Positions 1 through 6,839 of a DNA stretch of 15,436 nucleotides are shown piece by piece. Source of the DNA: Oscillospiraceae bacterium (GTDB lineage Bacteria > Bacillota > Clostridia > Oscillospirales > Acutalibacteraceae); assembly GCA_031273775.1 (NCBI GenBank), contig JAISRF010000190.1:1-15436 (forward strand). Direction: 5' to 3'. A model generated the notes under the pieces. That model did no database searches. It saw only the letters and a list, made by a program, of their open reading frames with translations, and was not told the origin of the DNA. A program made the translations under genes and the position numbers. Position 1 is the first letter of the stretch. Every line of letters starts with the position of its first letter.

Positions 1-3000
1 AAACGCCGCCTTGATTTGCTCCTGCTTTGCCTGTGCCAGCATAGTTTCTTTTGTGTTGAGGACGGCGGTTTTCTTACCTTGGGTGTCCTCCACATAATCA
101 AAAATCCGAATATCCCGTAAATTCAAGGTTTCCTCAATGATTTTGTAGGCGCTGGCGCGGCTTGTGCCGTAGGTGTTGTATGCTTTGACATTGCTCCGGT
201 CGCTTGACTTGCCCTCAATGCTCCATTCGTCCGTGTGCCGCGTGGTGTGATGAACCTTGATGTTCCATTGGGCGTAGCGCGGCGTTTCCAGCAGTTCAAA
301 AATAAACCGCTGTACCACCTCGACGGGCAGCCATGACGCGCCCAGCCGCACGGCGATTTCGGATGCAGGCAAATCCGGGGGCTGGACGGCTTCAAGGGCT
401 TTTACGTTTACGGCGTATTCATCGGGACGAAGCTCGGCGAGTGATTTTGCGAACAATAGTTTCGCCCGCACATTGCCGGAAAGGTACTCATCGGCGGTCG
501 AATAGCGCGGTTTATCATCGGCGTGTGTTGTCGGTTCTTTGAAGATAACGCCTTCAAGCTCTTTTATCAGGGCTCCCTCGTCCATGCCTGTGAGTTCACA
601 CATGAACGGCACATCAACCCGTGCTTTTTCGCCCAAAGATACCGCCAGCGCTTCGCTCGCCGTGTCCACATGGGTGATTACGGTCCTGGCGCGGATAGTT
701 CGCTTGGTGAACATATCCGCTTTGCGTAAAAGATTACCGTCCTCGTCCAGCATCTCCAACGCGCCCAGAAGCGGAAAGCTGTTGTCGGAGCCGAACGCGG
801 ACACATTGGCGCGGGAGCTTATAAGCCCGTACTTCTTGGTGAAGCTGTCATACAGGCGGTTGAGCTTTACCTGCTCTGCTTTGATGTCATAATCGGAATA
901 GTCCTCGGTCTGATACTCAATCAAGGTTCGGACACAATCCCGGATGGCAATCATGCCCTTAATGCGGCTTTCAGTGGTGGCGGGAAGCTCGCAGGGCTTC
1001 ATGCGGCTGTTTTCGCGGAAATACAGCTTGCCAGTCCGCAAATTCCCGTCCGAGCCGGGAATTACGGTATAAGAAAAATTGCGGACGGACGGGTCCGCGG
1101 GAATAGAGTTGTCAGACTCCTGCTCCCCGTCATCGCGCTCAAACTCGCTGATTTCGCCGTGGAGATTGGCAATGGCTTTGTCAAGCAAATCCGATAACTC
1201 ACGGTCGGGAAAGGGATTGAGTGTGGTTTCGCTTGCGTTGCCGTACAGCATATTGTCATATGCCATTGTGCCGAGCATCATTTCGGGGTGTTCGGCAAAG
1301 TAGGCGTTGACGGGTATGCTTTCAGGGTCACTGTTTTGCAGGGAGTTCAATACCTTTTCCGCGTCCCATCTGTTTTCAAACCATATACCTTCGCCGCCGT
1401 CGCAGATTTTACCCGATTTAACATCCATGACGCCGAATTGGTCATAATCGTTCGTGGTGATTTCGTATAGGCGGGGTTTCGCCAAATGCACCCAATCCGG
1501 CTCTACATCCACAATGCGGTCACGCTTTTGCAAAAAGATAATATCTGTCGTTACCTGTGTTCCGGCGTTGGCAAGAAAAGCATTGTTTGGCAGACGGATT
1601 GCCCCCAGAAGCTCCGCCCGCCGGGCGATATATTTCCGCACGGCGGGGTTTTGCTTATCCATTGTGCCTTTGCTGGTGATAAAGGCAATAACGCCGCCCG
1701 GCCTGACCTTATCCAGCGTTTTGGCGAAAAAGTAGTCATGCACAAGAAATTTGTGTTTGTCGTATTTTTTATCGCTTACGCCGTAGCCGCCGAAGGGCAC
1801 ATTGCCGATGGCGAGGTCAAAGAAGCTGTCGGGCAGGGGCGTTTTCTCATAGCCCTGAATGGCGATGCTGTGGGTTTGATATAGCTGCTGGCAAATGCGC
1901 CCTGTAATCGGATCAATCTCAATGCCGTAGACCTTGCTGTCGCTCATGCTGTCCGGCAATAGCCCCTGAAAATTACCGATACCGCAGCCGGGGTCAAGGA
2001 TGTTGCCGGACTTAAAGCCCATATTTTCAATGGCCTTGTAGATTGCCTTGATAACCGTAGGGCTGGTGTAATGGGCGTTGAGGGTCGTCGCCCGCGCCGA
2101 TTCGTATTCCTCCATGGATAGGGCGGTTTGCAGTTCTAAAAATTCGTCAGCCCAATCCGCTTTGTCAGGGTCGAACGCCTGCGGCAGACTGCCCCAGCCT
2201 ACATAACGGGACAAAACATCCTGCTGTTCGGGGGTGGCCAGCTTGCCGTCAAGCTCCAAATCATGCAAAAGATTGATGGCGTCCATATTGGCGCGGAATT
2301 TTGCCTTTGTGCCGCCGTGTCCGAGGTCATCATCGGTGATTTTGAAATTTTGCCGCTGTTCCATTGGCACATCGGGAAAGGCGTCAAAATAATTAACGCG
2401 AACGGGTTTCTTTTTTTGTTCCCACGCAGGGGCAATTGTGGGTTCAGTTTCCTCCGGCTGTGGGATATGGTGCTTTACAAGCATGATTTCGCCGGGGTAA
2501 TTGACGCCGCTTTCCCGTTTACGGGATTTCTGCACATGAGAAAACGGCGTGGTTACTACAAATTCCACGCCGCCGATATTTTCTATATGCTGATTATCTT
2601 CAAGGGGCGGCTCCGTCCGTTCGGGGGCGTTCTCAAAATACAAACTTCTTGTCGGGTTTATATCCTCAATAAATTGGTTGGTGTTGACAAGATTTCCGCC
2701 GCCCTCGCCGCCGCGGTAGACAACGATGGAAAACGGAACGCCGTAGTTGTCATCTTCCAGTATTTGTTTAACAAAAGCCTGTTCATCGGTATATTCCATT
2801 GAATCGGCAACCGTACCATTGCTGTCGAGATAATCCAGCCGTCCAACGGGAACGGGAGGTTGCGGCTCTGGCTCTGGCTCTGCCACTTCCTCGCGGATAG
2901 GGTCGTACATCTGCATAAATTCAAACGATTCACGCCGGAATATGGGGAAGCCTGCGCCTTCTTGAAATGTGATGTCCCGCAGACTGACACTTTCCCAGTC

Positions 3001-5232
3001 CTCGCTGACGGTATCCACCACAAATAACCGCCGATCAATCTCGTAACGGTCGCCGGGTTTGGGCGTGTACGGTTCGGATTCCGGCACAGGTTCATCTTCA
3101 CTCAAAAACTCGTTTTCAATGAAATCGCCGATGTCCTGAACATTATCATCACGCCCGCCGTGGGCGCGGTATTCCATAATGCCGTTATCAATCAGTTCAT
3201 CGGAAACCGTCCATCCACGCTCCGAAAGCTCATTGCGGATTTGTTCTTGCAAGGTCAAACTGTCGTGGGGGTCGTGCTGTTCCGGCTGGCTCTCGGCTAT
3301 TACCCTCAAATGCTCATTCATGGGGTTTTCACGTATTTTACGGTCAAATTCTTGCCGTGAAAATTCCGCGTTCATCAGCGGAAATTTTGTATCAAAAAGT
3401 TTTACTGTGGAATCACCAAAGGACAGCACCTCATACTCATGGGAACCGATATACACGCTGTCGCCCAAATGATACTTATACTGATAATCTGCGGTATCAG
3501 CAGGGGTAGGCTCACGGTTCAATATTGCGCGGACGGCGGCTTCCTCGGCAATCTGCTGGCGGCGTTCTGTTTCATTTTGAAACCACTGCGGATAAATCTC
3601 ACTTTCCTTTGGATTTAAATATCTATCGGCATCCACAAGCTCACGGATTCGCCTTGAAACCTTTGCCCACGTTAATGTGGTTTTATTGCCGTCATAACCT
3701 ATGGCGAAATGCAAGCCTTTTCCGTCATGGTCTACGCTATACGGACTATCGCCGAACGGCGAATGACCGCCGATACCGTATTCCTTTTTAAGGAAACTGA
3801 CCGTTTCATCCGGGGTATGGCTGTTCTGAAAATGCTCATAAATCCGATATTTACCCTCATGGAAACCGCTGCCATGACATAATTCATCGTCAATATATTC
3901 CTGCGGCACACCGCCGGAAATAGAAAAAGCGGAAGGTCTTTCGGCTTTCGCCGTACCTTCCGCTTCTTCAATACGCTGTATTTGTTCTTCGGGGCTGGGG
4001 AATAAATTTAGCTGTAAATCAGGTCGTGGAGTATCGTTTCCTCCACCCGGTTCCTGATGCTCGTCATCCGCTGTATCCATGCCAGCGGGTCGGACGCTTT
4101 CATCTGCTCCGTCACGCCCTCCGATTTCGCCATCTGCGCCGATTGCAGTTCCAACCGCTCCATCGCTGTCTGCTCTATTTCCGTCAGGTGCGGGTTCAGG
4201 CCGCCGTTCATCAGCAGGCGGGAAAACAGCCCCTTGCGATGGTTCTGAAGGTAGTGACGGCGCATCAACGCGTACCGTCCAAGCTCTACCTCCGGCTCGT
4301 CCGGCAGGGTCAGGTTGGGTATTCTGTACCCGTTCACTTCGCTGTAGGTGATTGGCTGTATTGCCTGTGTCATGGTCAAAGCTCCTCTCGTTTTTTGATA
4401 TATTATCATTATCGTTTCTCTGAGGTTCGTTTGCAAATGTGCGATTTTTATTTTTTTCCTGTTTTTGCAGATTGAGGACGGTGGACGCGATTTCGCGCAA
4501 GCCCGTTTCGGCAATGTCGCTGGTCGCCGTGCCTAAAACCGTCAGGGTATCGGGTGTGTTAAACTCAAAGACGTGCCTAAAATCCTCGTGTTCCATAAAA
4601 AGCGCCGGGTCAATGCCGCAGCGCGCCAGCCAAAGATAGGCGATGCTGTTTTGCAGGGCTTCGGCAAAAAAGACTTCTACATTCAAGCCGTCCAGTTCTT
4701 CTAAAAAGCTGTCCTCACGGCAGTCCATCAGGTCATTCAGATAGTCGGTGATATTATCGGTGACGGCGTTTTTCGCCGCTGAGATAACGGCATGGGCAAG
4801 GGTTTCGCTGTCCTCCAAATCGCCGAAAGTTGCTTCAAGGGTTTCAATAACATCTGTTTCATAAGCGGGTTTCATTTCCCACAGGGGGACAGGGCGGGAA
4901 TAGCGGCTGTCATGTTCCCCACCGCGCGAATTGGTGTCGCTGATGTCAAAGTAATATTTCAATCGCCGTTTATTTGGATATTGACGGTCAATCACGGCGA
5001 TTCCGGTTGCACCCCTGTTGACCCATCTGCCAAACTGCGTATTCCATTTTTCAAGTTCCAGCACGGCGGTCGCTTCGGGGCGCTGGACGAAAACCTGAAC
5101 CTGTTCCTCAAAGGGCAGCTTGTAGTTTCGCCCCGCCGCAAGCAAAAATGCCTGCCATTCACCGGGCTTTGCGGTCATTTGTTTCATATTATGCTCATAC
5201 ATCGCCGTGATAAGTTGAAATTTAGTCGCCAT
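1..5232 (-). CDS. Giant DNA methylase/helicase-type ICE protein, N-terminal 1744 codons (3' end beyond window)
   Basis: One frame is open from ATG 5232 to the left edge of the window. The start follows a clear GGAGG nine bases upstream, and an in-frame TAA lies at 5272-5274. The N-terminus (about residues 1-280) begins MATKFQLITAMYEHN and carries RWVNRGATGIAV, typical of the large SNF2-type methylase/helicase proteins of Clostridia ICEs. Residues about 285-415 form a Gly/Asp/Arg/Pro-rich linker, and a Pro-Glu repeat lies near residue 785. An N6-adenine methyltransferase core follows: GWGSLPQAFD, AHYTSPTVI, the SAM motif DPGCGIGNF near residue 1080 and NVPFGGYG near 1144. It is then followed by FITSKGTMDKQNP, a family hallmark. 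The helicase half expected from homologues (roughly 2400-3000 residues, from memory) would lie left of position 1. Likely roles are modifying or unwinding element DNA during transfer, or protecting it from restriction; none is proven here. The tnpV gene is nested in it. Confidence 0.88.
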   Translation of the reverse strand, partial: MATKFQLITAMYEHNMKQMTAKPGEWQAFLLAAGRNYKLPFEEQVQVFVQRPEATAVLELEKWNTQFGRWVNRGATGIAVIDRQYPNKRRLKYYFDISDTNSRGGEHDSRYSRPVPLWEMKPAYETDVIETLEATFGDLEDSETLAHAVISAAKNAVTDNITDYLNDLMDCREDSFLEELDGLNVEVFFAEALQNSIAYLWLARCGIDPALFMEHEDFRHVFEFNTPDTLTVLGTATSDIAETGLREIASTVLNLQKQEKNKNRTFANEPQRNDNDNISKNERSFDHDTGNTANHLQRSERVQNTQPDPAGRAGGRAWTVRVDAPSLPSEPSQGAVFPPADERRPEPAPDGNRADSDGAVGTAIGADGEIGGRDGADESVRPAGMDTADDEHQEPGGGNDTPRPDLQLNLFPSPEEQIQRIEEAEGTAKAERPSAFSISGGVPQEYIDDELCHGSGFHEGKYRIYEHFQNSHTPDETVSFLKKEYGIGGHSPFGDSPYSVDHDGKGLHFAIGYDGNKTTLTWAKVSRRIRELVDADRYLNPKESEIYPQWFQNETERRQQIAEEAAVRAILNREPTPADTADYQYKYHLGDSVYIGSHEYEVLSFGDSTVKLFDTKFPLMNAEFSRQEFDRKIRENPMNEHLRVIAESQPEQHDPHDSLTLQEQIRNELSERGWTVSDELIDNGIMEYRAHGGRDDNVQDIGDFIENEFLSEDEPVPESEPYTPKPGDRYEIDRRLFVVDTVSEDWESVSLRDITFQEGAGFPIFRRESFEFMQMYDPIREEVAEPEPEPQPPVPVGRLDYLDSNGTVADSMEYTDEQAFVKQILEDDNYGVPFSIVVYRGGEGGGNLVNTNQFIEDINPTRSLYFENAPERTEPPLEDNQHIENIGGVEFVVTTPFSHVQKSRKRESGVNYPGEIMLVKHHIPQPEETEPTIAPAWEQKKKPVRVNYFDAFPDVPMEQRQNFKITDDDLGHGGTKAKFRANMDAINLLHDLELDGKLATPEQQDVLSRYVGWGSLPQAFDPDKADWADEFLELQTALSMEEYESARATTLNAHYTSPTVIKAIYKAIENMGFKSGNILDPGCGIGNFQGLLPDSMSDSKVYGIEIDPITGRICQQLYQTHSIAIQGYEKTPLPDSFFDLAIGNVPFGGYGVSDKKYDKHKFLVHDYFFAKTLDKVRPGGVIAFITSKGTMDKQNPAVRKYIARRAELLGAIRLPNNAFLANAGTQVTTDIIFLQKRDRIVDVEPDWVHLAKPRLYEITTNDYDQFGVMDVKSGKICDGGEGIWFENRWDAEKVLNSLQNSDPESIPVNAYFAEHPEMMLGTMAYDNMLYGNASETTLNPFPDRELSDLLDKAIANLHGEISEFERDDGEQESDNSIPADPSVRNFSYTVIPGSDGNLRTGKLYFRENSRMKPCELPATTESRIKGMIAIRDCVRTLIEYQTEDYSDYDIKAEQVKLNRLYDSFTKKYGLISSRANVSAFGSDNSFPLLGALEMLDEDGNLLRKADMFTKRTIRARTVITHVDTASEALAVSLGEKARVDVPFMCELTGMDEGALIKELEGVIFKEPTTHADDKPRYSTADEYLSGNVRAKLLFAKSLAELRPDEYAVNVKALEAVQPPDLPASEIAVRLGASWLPVEVVQRFIFELLETPRYAQWNIKVHHTTRHTDEWSIEGKSSDRSNVKAYNTYGTSRASAYKIIEETLNLRDIRIFDYVEDTQGKKTAVLNTKETMLAQAKQEQIKAAF
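4008..4373 (-). CDS. tnpV: TnpV family protein, nested out of frame inside the methylase/helicase gene
   Basis: This 121-residue protein has the family hallmarks ITYSEVNGYRIPNL near its N-terminus, HRKGLFSRLL in the middle and EGVTEQMKASDPLAW towards the C-terminus. It matches the transposon-encoded TnpV family first named in Tn4451-type elements, whose biochemical role is unknown to me. The ATG at 4373 is preceded by AGGAG at an eight-base spacing, which fixes the start; the frame is open further upstream to 4514 but that part looks non-native. It lies wholly within the 1-5232 gene, shifted one base, over host residues about 287-409. The host frame there encodes a low-complexity, probably disordered linker, so the folded-looking product is TnpV. 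Translation from the shared mRNA through its own ribosome site is the likely mode of expression. The family call is confident; expression is inferred. Confidence 0.8.
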   Translation of the reverse strand: MTQAIQPITYSEVNGYRIPNLTLPDEPEVELGRYALMRRHYLQNHRKGLFSRLLMNGGLNPHLTEIEQTAMERLELQSAQMAKSEGVTEQMKASDPLAWIQRMTSIRNRVEETILHDLIYS

Positions 5233-5249
5233 TGGCGCACACCTCCATT

Positions 5250-5978
5250 CTAACCCCGTTCGGGTTCGTTTTTATTTTTGCTCGGCAATCTTAGCTTGCC
5301 GTTTTCGTCATAATTCCACGGTTTGGCGGCGGGTGTGTCCCAGCCGAATAAGCTCCCGGCTAACATCGCTTCTTCTTGTTGCCGGGTCACGCCACAATGA
5401 GCGTTGCTTTCATCCGCAATCTTGCGGTTTATATCGGGAAAAAGTGTGGAATTTGACGAGCGAGAATATCTGTACCTTTCCCTTACAATTAAAATCAGTT
5501 CGCCAGTGGAAGGTAAAACGCTATAACAATCAACGGGCAGTTCGTGTTTTCCGGCAAGCTCCGGCAGAAGCCAGCGGTTGTCAAACGCCGTGATATAAAA
5601 ATCATTGTCCGCACCCATGCGCGGCTGAAAGCGGGCGTAATAGGTGAAGTTCTCCGTTTGCACCTTAAATCGCACCGCCGTGTCGGTCACATGATGGCGC
5701 AAATTTTGCAGGCAGTGATTTTCAAAGGAAGTATCTATAATGTCAGACCGCCCGGACTGTGCTTTCAGCCAGCCTATCAAGGAGTTAAACTCTCGCTTGA
5801 AAGAGGAGCTTTTGAGCCGCCGCTGCCCGTTAAACCACGTCGTCCAAAATTCTTTGCCGTCCCTGCCGTAATCGCCGCGCAGATAGCCCACAAACCCGTG
5901 CCGCTCGGCGGCTTCGCCGTCTAAACGGTAAAACAGTTCGTTTTCCCGCGTTTCCACTTTTTCTGGCTTAAAATCCAT
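5250..5978 (-). CDS. Conserved ICE protein of unknown function
   Basis: This 242-residue soluble protein starts MDFKPEKVETRENELFYRL. I chose ATG 5978 because AAGGTGG lies six bases upstream; the in-frame GTG at 5984 would abut that site. No signal peptide, membrane segment or known catalytic motif is visible. Phrases such as RHGFVGYLRGDYG, FWTTWFNGQ, LLPELAGKHELP and EEAMLAGSLFGWDTPAAKPW recall a protein I know from Clostridia ICEs directly upstream of the giant methylase/helicase, always without an assigned function. Only 17 bases separate its stop from the start of that gene, so the two are probably co-transcribed. A role in element DNA metabolism is plausible by context only. Confidence 0.85.
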   Translation of the reverse strand: MDFKPEKVETRENELFYRLDGEAAERHGFVGYLRGDYGRDGKEFWTTWFNGQRRLKSSSFKREFNSLIGWLKAQSGRSDIIDTSFENHCLQNLRHHVTDTAVRFKVQTENFTYYARFQPRMGADNDFYITAFDNRWLLPELAGKHELPVDCYSVLPSTGELILIVRERYRYSRSSNSTLFPDINRKIADESNAHCGVTRQQEEAMLAGSLFGWDTPAAKPWNYDENGKLRLPSKNKNEPERG

Positions 5979-6036
5979 CGGCACCCACCTTCTTCGACGC
6001 GTCCGGCTGTGCCATATACAGCTTGCGGATTTTCAT
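5968..6036 (-). CDS. Possible 22-residue coupling ORF
   Basis: A short frame, beginning MKIRKLYMAQPDAS, starts at an ATG that lies two bases after the stop TGA of the preceding gene (6038-6040) and ends inside the first codons of the next gene, overlapping its start by 11 bases. It would link translation of the two flanking genes. The ribosome site is weak (GGGGCG). It may be only a chance frame, or the remnant of a longer gene. Confidence 0.25.
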   Translation of the reverse strand: MKIRKLYMAQPDASKKVGADGF

Positions 6037-6037
6037 A

Positions 6038-6556
6038 TCAACGCCCCATCTCTCTCTCGTTTTTGTCAATCAGCATGGTGTGGTCATAAAAACCTCCGGT
6101 GCGCTCGCTGTCCGAGCGGAGAAAGAAATCCCTTTCTGCTGTGCTTTTGTCATACCAGTAATGCCCCCAGTCATTGCCCAGCGCGGGGTCGGGATATCCC
6201 TGCCATGTGGCGTAGGGCTGGGCGGCTTTGGGGTTCACGCCAAACTTAAATTTTTTATCTCTCACAGTTGTACGCATGGTAATGCGGTAATCACCGACCA
6301 TTTCCGGTTCGGTTTCCGGCTCGACCGTTGAGCCGATACGCGCCTGAACCTCTGCGAATTGGCAGATATGATAACACTCGCCATTTATATTGACGTGAGT
6401 TTCATCAAGGTATCTGCAAGTCCCGACCCATTCTTTCTGAACACCGGGGTGCAGCTCACCCATTGGGCGGGTAACGACAATGCGCCCGCCGTCAGGGATA
6501 CGGAAAAGTTCTTTGTAATGAGGGTCAATAAACCGTATTTCTCTGTTTTCACTCAT
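6038..6556 (-). CDS. Conserved ICE protein of unknown function
   Basis: This 172-residue soluble protein starts MSENREIRFIDPHYKELF after AGAGG. The first half (about residues 1-75) carries IPDGGRIVVTRPMGE, CRYLDETHVNI and CYHICQFAEV, a pattern I recall from short ICE-encoded proteins lying near the methylase/helicase. The second half (about 90-160) with KFKFGVNPKAAQPYATW and GHYWYDKSTAERDFFLR looks like a separate small domain, so this may be a two-domain fusion. No catalytic motif, signal peptide or membrane segment is seen. It follows the 30-residue membrane peptide gene after a hairpin (6595-6622) and precedes the gene ending at 5250 by 59 bases, with a possible tiny ORF between. Function unknown. 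Confidence 0.8.
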   Translation of the reverse strand: MSENREIRFIDPHYKELFRIPDGGRIVVTRPMGELHPGVQKEWVGTCRYLDETHVNINGECYHICQFAEVQARIGSTVEPETEPEMVGDYRITMRTTVRDKKFKFGVNPKAAQPYATWQGYPDPALGNDWGHYWYDKSTAERDFFLRSDSERTGGFYDHTMLIDKNEREMGR

Positions 6557-6594
6557 CGTGTGTCGTTCCTCTCTTTGTATTTGGGATGTATAAA

Positions 6595-6622
6595 GGGGCG
6601 ATACCCATTCGAGTACCGCCCC
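6595..6622 (-). terminator. Hairpin between small membrane-peptide gene and the next gene; partial terminator or processing site
   Basis: On the minus strand GGGGCGGTAC and GTATCGCCCC pair as a 10-bp stem with one G-U pair around an 8-nt loop, followed by only TTTATA. The stem is strong but the U-tract is poor. It could terminate part of the transcription, or protect or process the mRNA, between the surface-protein genes and the downstream ICE genes. Confidence 0.5.
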
Positions 6623-6634
6623 CCGGTTCAGTTG

Positions 6635-6727
6635 CTATTTCTTGTTGCGCTTGCGGATTTGAAGCCAAATGAACGCGCCGACAATGAACGCCACCAATAC
6701 GATGGCTGCGATAGTTTTAATTTCCAT
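6635..6727 (-). CDS. 30-residue single-pass membrane peptide
   Basis: The ATG at 6727 follows a strong TGGAGGACGAAA ribosome site. The product is MEIKTIAAIVLVAFIVGAF followed by IWLQIRKRNKK: one hydrophobic helix (about residues 6-21) and a strongly basic tail, so an inner-membrane peptide with its C-terminus in the cytoplasm is likely. The start overlaps the end of the preceding small gene by 11 bases, a sign of coupled translation. The same frame is open upstream to 6820, but that part lacks a ribosome site and overlaps the other gene. I do not recognise a family. Tiny helices with basic tails can be partners of larger membrane complexes; that is a guess here. Confidence 0.65.
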   Translation of the reverse strand: MEIKTIAAIVLVAFIVGAFIWLQIRKRNKK

Positions 6728-6839
6728 TTTCGTCCTCCATTTCTTCGTCAACCTGTTTCGCAAGGGAAAAGGCGCTCGCCCAGAAAAATCCGAGCAGAGC
6801 GCCCGCCGTGAAACAAACAATTCCTATAATAACGGTCAT
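6717..6839 (-). CDS. 40-residue membrane peptide, DUF3789-like
   Basis: The ATG at 6839 directly follows the TAA stop (6840-6842) of the big surface protein, with AGAGG inside the end of that gene as ribosome site. The product starts MTVIIGIVCFTAGALLGFFW, continues ASAFSLAKQVDEEMEDENGN, and has one N-terminal hydrophobic helix followed by an acidic cytoplasmic-type tail. Size and layout fit the DUF3789 peptides found in Firmicutes mobile elements. Its end overlaps the next tiny gene by 11 bases. Adhesin, this peptide and the 30-residue peptide therefore form a stop-start chain, which suggests fixed-ratio synthesis. Function unknown. Confidence 0.65.
   Translation of the reverse strand: MTVIIGIVCFTAGALLGFFWASAFSLAKQVDEEMEDENGN

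Noticed and set aside
2263..2802. Plus-strand open frame of 179 codons
   Set aside because: Antisense to the methylase/helicase frame, which is continuous and carries family motifs; no ribosome site or recognisable product.
4008..4080. Separate gene starting at ATG 4080 for the methylase, with tnpV as an independent upstream gene
   Set aside because: The methylase frame continues without a stop upstream to 5232, where a strong ribosome site and a typical family N-terminus are found.
4374..4514. Upstream extension of the TnpV frame to 4514
   Set aside because: The extra 47 residues are basic and unlike TnpV; the ATG at 4373 has a proper AGGAG and the family hallmarks start right after it.
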